A DNA stretch of 64,000 nucleotides from Lysobacteraceae bacterium NML93-0399. GTDB taxonomy: Bacteria > Pseudomonadota > Gammaproteobacteria > Xanthomonadales > Xanthomonadaceae. A program made the position numbers and the translations under genes. The DNA lies in assembly GCA_002307375.1 (NCBI GenBank), contig NTJI01000002.1:372001-436000 (forward strand), read 5' to 3'. The notes under the pieces are model-generated. The model was not told where the DNA came from. It saw only the letters and a list, made by a program, of their open reading frames with translations, and made no database searches. Shown here one piece after another: positions 7,326 through 16,732 of this stretch (position 1 is the first letter of the stretch; the number at the start of each line of letters is the position of its first letter).

Positions 7326-9801
7326 GGTTGCGCTTCTCCAGTTGCGCGGCCGCGCGTTGCACACGGGTCTTCCAGTCCTCGGTGCTGAGCTGGCCGCGCA
7401 GCGACTCGGCCCACAACGGGAACGACATCGGGGTAAAGGTCTTGAGCGCATGCAGTGACAGCGTTCGGCCGCTGCAATCCTCGAGCGTCTCGCGCAGGCG
7501 CACCACTTCGAGCTGCGCGGCGAAGACTTCGCGTTCGGCCAGCGCCAGCAGCATGTGGTCGGGATCGTGCCTGCGCAGCACGTCGAACAGCAGACCACTG
7601 GAGGCCTGCAGCTGACGCATCGAACGCGGCGCACGGCCCGGGAGCGAGGGCGGCAGCAGACCGGCGACGCGCGCGATGTCGCGGAACTGGCGACGTGCGA
7701 GTTCGGCGAGATTGAGGCTCTCACGCAGGTCTTCGAGCAGGGATTCGGGCGTCAGCAGCGCTTGAATGTCGGCCACCTCCAGCGGCACGTCCTGCGCCGG
7801 GGACAGCACCAGGCCGTAATCGTTGGCGGCGAAGGTGAAGCTGTTGCGGTGCAACCGCCCCCAGCGCAGCGACCACAGCGCGGCGAGCCCCTCGTGCACG
7901 AGACGCCCGGCGAACGGATACACGAACAGATGCCGTCCGCCGCGGACGTGGATCCATTCCACCAGCAGCCGACCCGGCGCCGGCAGCGCGGACAGGCGCT
8001 GCTGCAGATCGAGCAGACGGCCGATGGCGCGCAGTTCGGGCACGTCGCGCGGCGCCTCGAACAGGCGTTCGACCTCGTGCGCCAGCGTGCCCGACAGCGC
8101 CATGCGACCGCCCGACCATTTCGGCACCGTGCCGCTGCCCGACTTCGCCAGCCGCACGTAGGCGGTCATGTCCTCCAGCCGCACCAGTTCGAGCGTGCGG
8201 CCGGCAAACTGGAAACGGTCGCGCGGCCGCAGCCGGCCGATGAAGCTCTCTTCCACCGAGCCCAGCCCACCGCCGCGCATCATCTTCACCCGCACCGAGC
8301 CGTCGCTGGCGATGGTGCCGATCGACAGGCGATGGCGCAGTGCGATGCGCCGGTCCTCGACGCGGTAAATGCCGTCGGCATCGCGGGTGACGCGGCGGAA
8401 ATCCGGGTAGTGCGCCAGCGCCGCGCCGCCCTGCACGACGAAATCCAGCACCGCGCGCCAGGCCGTGGCGTCGAGCGCGCGGAACGCATGGGTGTCGCGC
8501 ACTTCGTCGAACAGCGCATCGGCCTCGAAGCCGCCGCCCAGCGCGAGCGTGACGCAGTGCTGGGCCAGCACGTCGAGACTCAGCACCGGCGGCGGCCGCG
8601 ATTCGATGGTGCCCTCGGCGACCGCCTCGCGCGCCGCCGCGTACTCGACCAGTTCCAGCGCATGCGTCGGCACGCAGACCACGTGCCCGGCTTCGCCGGG
8701 ACGATGCCGTGCGCGCCCGGCGCGCTGCAGCAGGCGCGAGACACCTTTGGGGCTGCCGATCTGCAGCACCTGGTCGACGGCCGGAAAGTCCACGCCGAGA
8801 TCGAGACTCGAGGTGGCGACCACGCAGCGGATGCTGCCGTCGCGCAGGCCTTCTTCGGCGGCGGCGCGCAGCTTGGGATCGAGCGAGCCGTGATGCAGCG
8901 CCAGCGTTTCCGGCGCTTCCGGCCAGACCGCGGTCAGCGCGCGATGCCACAGCTCGGCCTGCGAGCGGGTATTGGCGAACAGCAGGCTGGTGCGCATCGC
9001 CATCAGCCGTTCGAGCACACGCGGCAACTGCGCCAGGCCCAGATGTCCGCCCCAGGGGAAGCGCTCGTCCTCGCCCGGCAGCAGGGTGTCGAGGGTGAAG
9101 CGCTTGGGCGCAACGCCCGCGACCAGCGGTGCATCGGGCAGATGCGGCAGCAATGCATCGCGCGCCTCGTCGAGGTTGCCGAGCGTAGCCGACACGCCCC
9201 AGATCCGCAGCGCCGGATTGAGCCGGCGCAGACGCGCCAGCGCCAGTTGCAGCAGCACGCCACGCTTGTTGCCCAGCAGTTCGTGCCACTCGTCGACGAT
9301 CACGCATTGCAGCTGCGAGAGCTGCGGCGCGGTGTCGGCATAGGACAGCAGCAGCGACAGCGATTCGGGGGTTGTGACCAGCACATCCGCCTGCCCGCTG
9401 CGGGCCAGACGCCGGTCGCGTGCGCTGGCGTCTCCCGTGCGCATCGCGACCACCCAGTCCAGGCCCAGCGCCTCGATCGGCGCACGCAGCGCACGCGCCG
9501 TGTCGACCGCCAACGCGCGCAGCGGCGTGATCCACAGCACCTTGAGACTGCCGGGTGGCCGCGGCGGCGGACGCTTGCGCGGCTTGGCGTTCTCCGCGCG
9601 CTTCGGCTTCTGCGCGTAGGCCTCCAGCAACGGTCCGCCGAACGCGGCCAGCGTCTTGCCACTGCCTGTCGGCGTCTGCAGCAGGCCCGATTCGCCGGCC
9701 ATGTAGCGCTTCCACACCTCGCGCTGGAACGGCGCGGCGGTCCAGCCCTGGGACGCGAACCAGGCGCGCAACGGTGCATCGGGACCGCGCAGGCGCTTCA
9801 C
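7318..9801 (-). CDS. Ligase-associated DEXH-box DNA helicase (Lhr-like)
   Basis: An 827-aa SF2 helicase of the Lhr family. Motif I is TPTGSGKTLAAFGG (about residues 40-53), motif II the variant DEWH (IVDEWHELLGNKRG), motif III VSATLGN, and motif VI QRAGRARHRPG. The Lhr C-terminal winged-helix and core domains follow. The family is defined by linkage to an ATP-dependent ligase, an MBL exonuclease and PdeM, all present here. ATP-dependent 3'-5' translocation is family knowledge. The ligase gene upstream is separated by 385 bp of repeats, so the helicase may need its own promoter. Confidence 0.92.
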   Translation of the reverse strand: MKRLRGPDAPLRAWFASQGWTAAPFQREVWKRYMAGESGLLQTPTGSGKTLAAFGGPLLEAYAQKPKRAENAKPRKRPPPRPPGSLKVLWITPLRALAVDTARALRAPIEALGLDWVVAMRTGDASARDRRLARSGQADVLVTTPESLSLLLSYADTAPQLSQLQCVIVDEWHELLGNKRGVLLQLALARLRRLNPALRIWGVSATLGNLDEARDALLPHLPDAPLVAGVAPKRFTLDTLLPGEDERFPWGGHLGLAQLPRVLERLMAMRTSLLFANTRSQAELWHRALTAVWPEAPETLALHHGSLDPKLRAAAEEGLRDGSIRCVVATSSLDLGVDFPAVDQVLQIGSPKGVSRLLQRAGRARHRPGEAGHVVCVPTHALELVEYAAAREAVAEGTIESRPPPVLSLDVLAQHCVTLALGGGFEADALFDEVRDTHAFRALDATAWRAVLDFVVQGGAALAHYPDFRRVTRDADGIYRVEDRRIALRHRLSIGTIASDGSVRVKMMRGGGLGSVEESFIGRLRPRDRFQFAGRTLELVRLEDMTAYVRLAKSGSGTVPKWSGGRMALSGTLAHEVERLFEAPRDVPELRAIGRLLDLQQRLSALPAPGRLLVEWIHVRGGRHLFVYPFAGRLVHEGLAALWSLRWGRLHRNSFTFAANDYGLVLSPAQDVPLEVADIQALLTPESLLEDLRESLNLAELARRQFRDIARVAGLLPPSLPGRAPRSMRQLQASSGLLFDVLRRHDPDHMLLALAEREVFAAQLEVVRLRETLEDCSGRTLSLHALKTFTPMSFPLWAESLRGQLSTEDWKTRVQRAAAQLEKRNRG

Positions 9802-10186
9802 GTGCGGTACCTGCAGGCGCGCGATCGAGCGCGATGTGGCTGTTCCGGTAAAACGCGTTCGCGCGCGAGCGCGCTCCTACACGGAGCGGTGACTGTCGGA
9901 TCGCTGCACGCCTGCGCGCGGAACCCGACATGCAGGAGCGGCGCCGGCTCACGCAGAAGCCCCCTGTAGGAGCGCCCTTGCGCGCGATGAGGCCGTCCCG
10001 GTAGAGCGGGTTCGCGCGCGAGCGCGCTCCTACACAGGGCGGTGACTGTGGGATTGCTGCACGCGTGCGAGGGGAACGAGGCATACCAAGTGCCTTCCTC
10101 CGCTGCGCAGCGGAGGGCTCGCAATCCAGCGCATCGACGCGTCCCCGAGGCCACACAACCCTGCGCGGAATTGCTCTGGATGACAC
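9802..10186. repeat. Repeat-filled gap: REP-like elements in two ~70-bp direct repeats
   Basis: The gap between the ligase stop and the helicase start has no gene. It holds two near-identical direct repeats at about 9846-9915 and 10001-10070. Each carries the GTAGGAGCGCGCT palindrome (reverse) followed by a shared tail containing GCGGTGACTGT and GCTGCACGC. A forward copy lies at 9965-9986 and a decayed one near 9930-9945. The palindromes match those at 1-170 and 3987-4064. The repeats separate two genes that are otherwise functionally linked. Confidence 0.75.
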
Positions 10187-11887
10187 TCACCGCGCCAGCG
10201 CCTTCAGCGACTCCAGCCGGTCGGCCTCGGCCATCGGCTTGTCCTGTCGCCAGCGCAGGATGCGCGGGAAGCGCACCGCGATGCCCGACTTGTGCCGCTT
10301 GGAGACATTGACCGCTTCGAAGCCGAGTTCGAACACGTGGTGGGCGCGGACCGAGCGCACCGGGCCGAAACGCTCGAGCGTATTGCCACGGATCCAGCGA
10401 TCCAGCGCAAGGATCTCGGCATCGTCGAGCCCGGAATAGGCCTTGGCCACCGGCACCAGCGTGTCGCCGTCCCACAGGCCGAAGGTGTAGTCGGTGTACA
10501 GCGTGCTGCGGCGCCCGTGGCCGGCCTGGGCGTAGAGCAGCACCGCATCGATGGTCAGCGGGTCGATCTTCCACTTCCACCAGTCGCCGCGCCGCCGGCC
10601 GGTCTGGTACGCCGCGCCGGCGCGCTTAAGCATCAGGCCCTCGACGCCGCGGTCGCGCGCTTGTTCGCGGAGTCTCGCCGCATCGTCCCAGCTTGCGACC
10701 TCGACGCGAGGCGACAGCACGATCCGCGGATCGGCGTGCGCTGCGACCAGCGTTTCCAGCGCCGCGCGGCGCTCGTGCTGCGGACGCGCACGCCAGTCTT
10801 CGCCGCCCAGTTCGAGCAGGTCGTAGACCTGCATGCGCACCGGCGTGTCGGCCAGCGTCTTGGGCCCGGGCTTGAGCCGCTGGATGCGTGTCTGCAGCGC
10901 GGTGAACGGCAGTGGCGAGGCGTCGCCTTCGCGCCAGGCCAGCAGTTCGCCGTCGAGCACGGTGCCGTCGGGCAGCGACAGCGCCGCGGCTTCGATCTCG
11001 GGAAAGCGTCCGTCCAGGCGCTCCTCGCCGCGCGACCACAGGGCCACCTCGCCATCGCGTCGCAGCAGCTGCAGACGGATGCCGTCCCATTTCCATTCCA
11101 GCAGCCAGTCGTCGATCGGTCCCAGCGCGCGCGCGACGGCGTCAGGGTCGTTGGCCAGCGCGACGACGTCGGGTGCCGGCGCTTGTCCCTCGTTCGGCGC
11201 CGCGTCCGGCAGGCCCGCTTCGGCGCGCAGCGCCGATTCCAGTGGCGAGGCGAGAAAGAACGGATACGGCTGCTGGCGATCACCCGGCAGTTCATCGGGC
11301 GAGAGTAGGTCGCGCAGGAATTCGGGCGTCGGCGCCCAGTTGCCGAGCATGCGCTGCGCGAGCCGGGCGATGTCGATGCCGGTCAGTTCGGCCAGCGCCT
11401 GCTGCACCAGTCGCTGCGACACGCCGACGCGCAGTGCGCCGGTCAGCAACTTGTTGAACAACAGCCTCTCGTCGAAGCGCAGCGTGCGCCAGGCGTCCAC
11501 GATCACCGCGCGGCGCAACTCGACATCCTGGTTGGCGACCGGCAGCAGGCGCTGCTCGATCCAGTCGGCCAGGGCGATGTCGGGCGCGGCCTCGGCCGGG
11601 TCGTCGAGCAGCAGCGCAAGCGTCTCGCCCAGATCACCGACCTGGTCGTAACTGTCGTCGACCAGCCAGTCGGGCAGGCCCGATTCGGCGCCGATCCATT
11701 CGCGCAATTCGCGGGTGTTGGCGATCTTCTTGCGCGCGCTCGCCACCTTGCCGCCGGACAGCAGGTACAGCGCCCAAGCCGCATCGCGTGGCGGCGCCTC
11801 GTTGAAATAGCGAATCAGCGCCGCGCGCTTGTCGAGCGTGGCGGTGCTCTGGTCGAGCTCGCGATAGAGCTGTGCGAAACGCTTCAT
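10187..11887 (-). CDS. ATP-dependent DNA ligase, repair-cassette type
   Basis: A 566-aa ATP-dependent ligase. The nucleotidylation motif is KWDG, with Lys266 in EWKWDGIRLQLL; VLDGELLAW is motif III, VEGLMLKR motif IV and WWKWKIDP motif V. The N-terminal about 190 residues match the helical DNA-binding domain of ligase I-like enzymes, and an OB-fold domain closes the protein. The start at 11887 gives MKRFAQLY, the usual family N-terminus. It lies 37 bp downstream of the MBL exonuclease. The replicative NAD-dependent LigA is not in the window, so this is the accessory repair ligase. Confidence 0.93.
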   Translation of the reverse strand: MKRFAQLYRELDQSTATLDKRAALIRYFNEAPPRDAAWALYLLSGGKVASARKKIANTRELREWIGAESGLPDWLVDDSYDQVGDLGETLALLLDDPAEAAPDIALADWIEQRLLPVANQDVELRRAVIVDAWRTLRFDERLLFNKLLTGALRVGVSQRLVQQALAELTGIDIARLAQRMLGNWAPTPEFLRDLLSPDELPGDRQQPYPFFLASPLESALRAEAGLPDAAPNEGQAPAPDVVALANDPDAVARALGPIDDWLLEWKWDGIRLQLLRRDGEVALWSRGEERLDGRFPEIEAAALSLPDGTVLDGELLAWREGDASPLPFTALQTRIQRLKPGPKTLADTPVRMQVYDLLELGGEDWRARPQHERRAALETLVAAHADPRIVLSPRVEVASWDDAARLREQARDRGVEGLMLKRAGAAYQTGRRRGDWWKWKIDPLTIDAVLLYAQAGHGRRSTLYTDYTFGLWDGDTLVPVAKAYSGLDDAEILALDRWIRGNTLERFGPVRSVRAHHVFELGFEAVNVSKRHKSGIAVRFPRILRWRQDKPMAEADRLESLKALAR

Positions 11888-11924
11888 GCCGGGCGCCCTT
11901 TGCGAGGCAGCGCGCGTCGCGGCG

Positions 11925-12926
11925 TCATTCCTCGCCTCCGAAATCGGTGCGGAAGGCCTCGGCGGCGATGCCGTCCTCGTTGAGCGCGCGGATGATCGCG
12001 TCGGTGTTGCCGTGCGTGGCGATGATCCGCGATGCCCCGGTTTCGCGCACGGTGCGCATGAGGTCGGGCCAGTCGGCATGGTCGGAGACGACGAAGCCGC
12101 GGTCGTAATTGCGGCGCCGGCGATTGCCGCGCAGACGCATCCAGCCCGAGGCGAAGCCCTGCTGGGCGCGCCGGAAACGACGGATCCAGGGGCTGCCTGC
12201 TGCCGACGGCGGCGCCAGCACCAGCCTGCCGGCGTAATCGGTCGCCTTGTCGGTATCGGCGACGGGGAGCGTGTCGACCATGGCGATGCCGGCGCGGCGA
12301 TAGACCTCGACGCCGGCCTGCACCGCGCCGTGCAGCAGCACGGGATCGTCCGTGTGCGCCGCGATTTCGGCCAGCACCCGCTGCGCCTTGCCCAGCGCGT
12401 AGCAGTAAAGGATGGCCGCCTCGCCGCGCTCGCCGCAGCGGTCGCGCCAGGCGACGATCTCGCGCGCGACCTCGGACGTGTCGGGCCAGCGGTAGACCGG
12501 CAGGCCGAACGTCGCCTCGGTGATGAACGTGTCGCAGCGCACGACCTCGAATGGCGCGCAGGTGGGATCGTGCTGGCGCTTGTAGTCGCCCGAGGCCACC
12601 CAGACCTCGCCGTCGACCTCGACACGCACCTGCGCCGAACCGAGCACGTGGCCGGCCGGATGCAGCGACACCTGCGCGCGACCCATTGTGAACGGCGCGC
12701 CGTACTCGTGAGCCATGTAGATCTGCTCGCCCAGGCGCCATTCGAGGATCGGCAGGCCCTCGCGCGTCGTGTGATAGGCGCCCATGCCCAGGCGGGCGTG
12801 GTCGCCGTGACCATGGGTGATCACAGCGCGCGGCACCGGCCGCCACGGATCGATGTGGAAATCGCCCGCCGGGCAGTACAGGCCTTCGGGCCGCAGCTGG
12901 ATCAGGTCGTGCGATGTGGGCGACAT
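11925..12926 (-). CDS. Ligase-associated MBL-fold exonuclease
   Basis: A 333-aa metallo-beta-lactamase/beta-CASP-type nuclease of the ligase-associated group. Motif 2 is THGHGDHARLG, followed by the GDYKRQHDP segment with an aspartate/histidine pair, and late motifs SDHADW and ATHGNTD. I preferred the ATG at 12926 (MSPTSHDLIQLRPEG) because the family protein begins there; an in-frame ATG at 12965 adds 13 residues with no support. It is first in the leftward repair set. 5'-end DNA processing is inferred from the SNM1/CPSF-like fold. Confidence 0.9.
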   Translation of the reverse strand: MSPTSHDLIQLRPEGLYCPAGDFHIDPWRPVPRAVITHGHGDHARLGMGAYHTTREGLPILEWRLGEQIYMAHEYGAPFTMGRAQVSLHPAGHVLGSAQVRVEVDGEVWVASGDYKRQHDPTCAPFEVVRCDTFITEATFGLPVYRWPDTSEVAREIVAWRDRCGERGEAAILYCYALGKAQRVLAEIAAHTDDPVLLHGAVQAGVEVYRRAGIAMVDTLPVADTDKATDYAGRLVLAPPSAAGSPWIRRFRRAQQGFASGWMRLRGNRRRRNYDRGFVVSDHADWPDLMRTVRETGASRIIATHGNTDAIIRALNEDGIAAEAFRTDFGGEE

Positions 12927-13014
12927 CGGCGCAGTCTGGTGTCGGGCCTGTGCATGAGATGCCAAGCCTGCGCCGCGCCCGTCGCGGATCCCGCGACGGG
13001 CGCAGCGCCTTGCG

Positions 13015-16000
13015 TCAGAACTCCGGTGACGCCCCGCCCTCGCGACTCGGCCGCCAGCTGCCTGCCAGCGTGTCGGCGAGCATCTCGCCGGTCAGCGGCT
13101 TGCGCAGGAAGCCGTCGAAACCGGCCGCGCGCGCCGCGGCCTCGGCATCGACATCGGCCCGCGCGGTCACCGCGACCAGCGGCTGGGCAAAGCCGTGCGC
13201 GCGCATCATGCCGGCCAGCGCCAGCCCGTCGATACCGGGCAGGTCCAGGTCGAGCAGGGCCAGATCGAAGCTGCGCACGCTGATTTCCGACAGCGCCGCC
13301 AGGCCGTGCATCGCGTGCACCACCTCGTGTCCCTGCGACTGCAACAGGCCGGCGATGACCTCGGCCACGGTCGGATCGTCCTCGACGAGCAGGACCTCCA
13401 GCCCGACCGCGGCGGTGATGCGCTGGTACTCGGCCTCGACGCGCGGCGCAGCTGCGCCTTCCGAGGCGGGCAGCGGCAAGGTGACCGCAAACCGCGTGCC
13501 CGCACCCGGCGTGCTCTCCACGTCGATGCGGCCCCCCATCGCCATCGACAGCTCCTGACTGATCGCCAGGCCCAGCCCGCTGCCGCCGTAGCGCGACGCG
13601 GTGCGCACACCCTCGGCCTGCTCGAAGCGCCGGAACAGCCGGTCGCGCTGTTCGGCGCTCAGGCCCGGGCCGGTGTCGCTGACGGTGAACACCAGCGCAC
13701 CCTCGGCGCTCACGCCCAGGCGCAGGCCGACGTTTCCGCGTTCGGTGAACTTGACCGCGTTGCCCAGCAGATTCAACAGGATCTGGCGCACGCGCCCGGC
13801 ATCGCCGAGCACCCGCGCCGGCACGCCTTCATCGATGGCGGTATCGAATTGCAGCGATTTGTTGCGTGCCATCGGTGCGCACAGCGCCACCACGTCCTGG
13901 GCCAGACGGACCGGCTCGAAGGGCTGCGGATCGAGTTCGAGCCGGCCGGCCTCGATGCGGGCCAGGTCGAGCGCGTCGTTGACCAGGCGCATCAGGTGAT
14001 CGCCCGCCCGGCGGATCGACTCGGCATAGCTGCGCTGGCGCGGGTCGAGTTCGGTGTTGAGCAGCAGTTCGCTCATGCCCAGCACGCCGGTCATCGGCGT
14101 GCGGACCTCGTGGCCGAGCGTCGCCAGGAAACGGGTCTTGGCCTGGGATGCGTGTTCGGCCAGCTCGCGCTTGTGCTCGGCGAGCTGCCAGCCGGCCTTC
14201 CTGCGCAGGCGCTCGCGATAGGCGCCCGCGGCCAGGCCGAGCGCCATTGCGCCGAGCAGCACCATCGCCAGGATCGCCCAGACCGTCCGCCACCATGGCG
14301 GCGCCTGGTGGATCTCGATCGGCGCCAGCGCCGTCCAGTCCCCGTCTTCGGTGCGGGCCTGCACGTGGAGCAGATAGGCACCCGGATCGAGCCTCGCGAA
14401 CACGCGTTCGCCAGACGCGTCCGCATCGACCCAGTCCGGGTCGTAACTCTCCAGACGGAACCGGTAGTGATGTGCGTGCGCGTCGGTGAACGAAAGCAGC
14501 CGGGCCGTCACCCGCAGGTCGCGGTCCCCGTCGCGCAGCCGGATGGGTGCATCGACAGGCAGTTCGAACGTGTCGTCGTTTCGACGCACATCCAGCGAGC
14601 CGATCACAAGGGGCGGGGTGCGTTCGCGTCGGTGCACGTGGTCAGGGTGGAACAACAGCAATCCCTCGGCCGTCCCCACCGCGAAATGGCCGTCCTTGGA
14701 GACACTGATAGGTTGTTCGCTGAACTCCTGGCTGGGCAGCCCGTCAAGCATGCTGTACATGCGCACACGCGAGGTACGCGGCTCGAATCGCAACAGGCCG
14801 CGCACGGTCGTGATCCAGACGATGCCGGTGCGGTCGACCGCCATGCCGCCCGGCGTGACGAAGGGCAGGCCGTCGCGGGTCCCGAAGCGCGAAAGCAGGA
14901 CCAAGCCGTCACCATCGAGCCGGTATGCTTCCAGCCGACCGGGCCCCGCCACCCACAGCGTGCCGTCCGCCTGCCGCGTGATCGCGTTGACCGCACCTGC
15001 CGGCCCTCCGGGCACGGCCTTGAACGCACGCTCCCGCGGATCGAAGCGATAGATGCCGCTGGTGGTGCCGATCCAGATGCCCTCGCCGGTCACGTCGACG
15101 AAACGCAGCGGGCGCGTCGACGCCGGAAGGCCACGCCGCTCCCCGGACCGCAGCGCCTCGATGATGCGGCCATCCTGCGTACGCGACTGAATTCCTCCAT
15201 CGCTCGCCAGCCACAAGTTCCCGTCAGCGCCCTCGGCCATATGGTCGATTTCGCCGGTAGGAGCCGGATCGGTCGGATGGTGCCCGTGCCAGTGCCGCAC
15301 GTCGCCGGAACGCGGATCGAACCGGGCGAGCTGCTGCATGCAGCCCACCCAGATGAAACCGCTCGCCGATTCGTGGACGCTGCGGTTGACCACGTCGCCA
15401 CAGACACCCGTCAGACGATGTTCGATCCGACCGGTCACCGGATCGAGATAATCGAGCACCCCGCCGGTGCCCACGAGCCAGAACCCTCCATCCTTGGCGG
15501 CCGCGACCCCCCGCACGAATGCATTGCCGGGCGTGGATGGGTCGGAAAGGCGCCGCTGCAACACTGTAAAATTGCGCCAGTTCGCCGGCAGGTGCCATAG
15601 CCCTGCATCGACGCTTGCAAACCAGAGCCCGCCTTCCCGATCCTCGTAGCCCAGCGACCACGAGGGGCGGACTGCGCCCCGGCTGGCATAGCTGTAGAGC
15701 GGCACGTCTTCAAGCTTGCCGTCGACTTCGCGCGCCAGCCCACTGCGCGTGTCGAACCAACGCGTACCCGAGCGATCCTGCACCAGCATCTGCAATGCCG
15801 GCATTCCCAGAACCGGATCGCGCAGTCCCACGAGCGTAGTGTGTCCGTCGCGACCACGCACCAGGCCTTGGCCGAGCGCGCCGATCCACAGGTTCTCGTC
15901 GGCATCAAAGACCAGCCCGTTGACGCTGGTAGACGCGCCCTGCGGCAGCTCGATCGCCTCGAAACCCGTCCCTGTCCACCGGGCAACGCCATCCTTCGTG

Positions 16001-16587
16001 CCGATCCACAGCTGGCCGTCGGGCGACACGGCCAGGTGTCCGACCGAACTGGACGGCAGGCTCTGAGAGTCGTTTCCGACACTGTCGAATCGCCGAATGC
16101 TTCCATCGGGTGCGAGACGATGCAGTCCGGTGTCGGACGAGCCGAACCAGATCGCGCCATCGGGCGTGGACAGGATCGACCAGACGTCGTCGCCGCGTAT
16201 CTGCGGGTGAGAGGCGCTGTTGTAGTGGGTAAACGTGGTGCGATCGGTGTCAAGCATCGACAGCCCGCCGCGGCGCGTTCCGATCCACACCCGATCCTGC
16301 CCATCGAGATGCACCGCCCAGACGAAGTTGTCCCGCAGCCCGTCTTCGACCCGCCAGACACGAAAACCGACGCCGTCGTAACGCGCCAGACCATCACGGG
16401 TTCCGATCCACAGGTACCCCTGCCGGTCCTCGGCAATCGAATTGACCCGGTTCGACGGCAGTCCGTCGAGCACGCCGATCTGGCGCGGCTGCGGGAGGCT
16501 GGCGGTCAACGCCGCATCGCCCGCGAACACCGTGCAGGCCCACAGGCTGCACCACACCCATACCAGGGCGATCCCTGCCAGACGCAT
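13015..16587 (-). CDS. Hybrid histidine kinase/response regulator with propeller sensor
   Basis: A 1190-aa one-protein two-component system. A signal peptide (MRLAGIALVWVWCSLWACTVFAG) leads into about 14 regulator-propeller repeats of the type GYLWIGTRDGLARYD, enough for two seven-bladed periplasmic propellers. A Y_Y_Y domain (HYRFRLESYDPDW) and one membrane helix near residues 766-788 follow. Next come HisKA with GHEVRTPMTGVLGMSELLL (His about 826), a HATPase with DTGPGLS and GGSGLGLAIS boxes, and a C-terminal receiver with phospho-acceptor Asp in LALLDLDLPGIDG. There is no DNA-binding domain, so output probably passes to another protein. In Bacteroidetes such sensors detect glycans; the ligand here is unknown. 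The start at 16587 places the signal peptide correctly. Confidence 0.9.
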   Translation of the reverse strand: MRLAGIALVWVWCSLWACTVFAGDAALTASLPQPRQIGVLDGLPSNRVNSIAEDRQGYLWIGTRDGLARYDGVGFRVWRVEDGLRDNFVWAVHLDGQDRVWIGTRRGGLSMLDTDRTTFTHYNSASHPQIRGDDVWSILSTPDGAIWFGSSDTGLHRLAPDGSIRRFDSVGNDSQSLPSSSVGHLAVSPDGQLWIGTKDGVARWTGTGFEAIELPQGASTSVNGLVFDADENLWIGALGQGLVRGRDGHTTLVGLRDPVLGMPALQMLVQDRSGTRWFDTRSGLAREVDGKLEDVPLYSYASRGAVRPSWSLGYEDREGGLWFASVDAGLWHLPANWRNFTVLQRRLSDPSTPGNAFVRGVAAAKDGGFWLVGTGGVLDYLDPVTGRIEHRLTGVCGDVVNRSVHESASGFIWVGCMQQLARFDPRSGDVRHWHGHHPTDPAPTGEIDHMAEGADGNLWLASDGGIQSRTQDGRIIEALRSGERRGLPASTRPLRFVDVTGEGIWIGTTSGIYRFDPRERAFKAVPGGPAGAVNAITRQADGTLWVAGPGRLEAYRLDGDGLVLLSRFGTRDGLPFVTPGGMAVDRTGIVWITTVRGLLRFEPRTSRVRMYSMLDGLPSQEFSEQPISVSKDGHFAVGTAEGLLLFHPDHVHRRERTPPLVIGSLDVRRNDDTFELPVDAPIRLRDGDRDLRVTARLLSFTDAHAHHYRFRLESYDPDWVDADASGERVFARLDPGAYLLHVQARTEDGDWTALAPIEIHQAPPWWRTVWAILAMVLLGAMALGLAAGAYRERLRRKAGWQLAEHKRELAEHASQAKTRFLATLGHEVRTPMTGVLGMSELLLNTELDPRQRSYAESIRRAGDHLMRLVNDALDLARIEAGRLELDPQPFEPVRLAQDVVALCAPMARNKSLQFDTAIDEGVPARVLGDAGRVRQILLNLLGNAVKFTERGNVGLRLGVSAEGALVFTVSDTGPGLSAEQRDRLFRRFEQAEGVRTASRYGGSGLGLAISQELSMAMGGRIDVESTPGAGTRFAVTLPLPASEGAAAPRVEAEYQRITAAVGLEVLLVEDDPTVAEVIAGLLQSQGHEVVHAMHGLAALSEISVRSFDLALLDLDLPGIDGLALAGMMRAHGFAQPLVAVTARADVDAEAAARAAGFDGFLRKPLTGEMLADTLAGSWRPSREGGASPEF

Positions 16588-16732
16588 CCCGCTCCCCGAT
16601 TGCTGCGCCGCGCCAGCGCGCGCTCCCGCAAGCATCGTCGCAACGCGACGGTGACACCGCAAGTTGCACGAGCGCTGCCGGCCGCGCCTAGAATCGAGCC
16701 GACGCCCACCGGGCGCCCATGCGAAACCTCCG

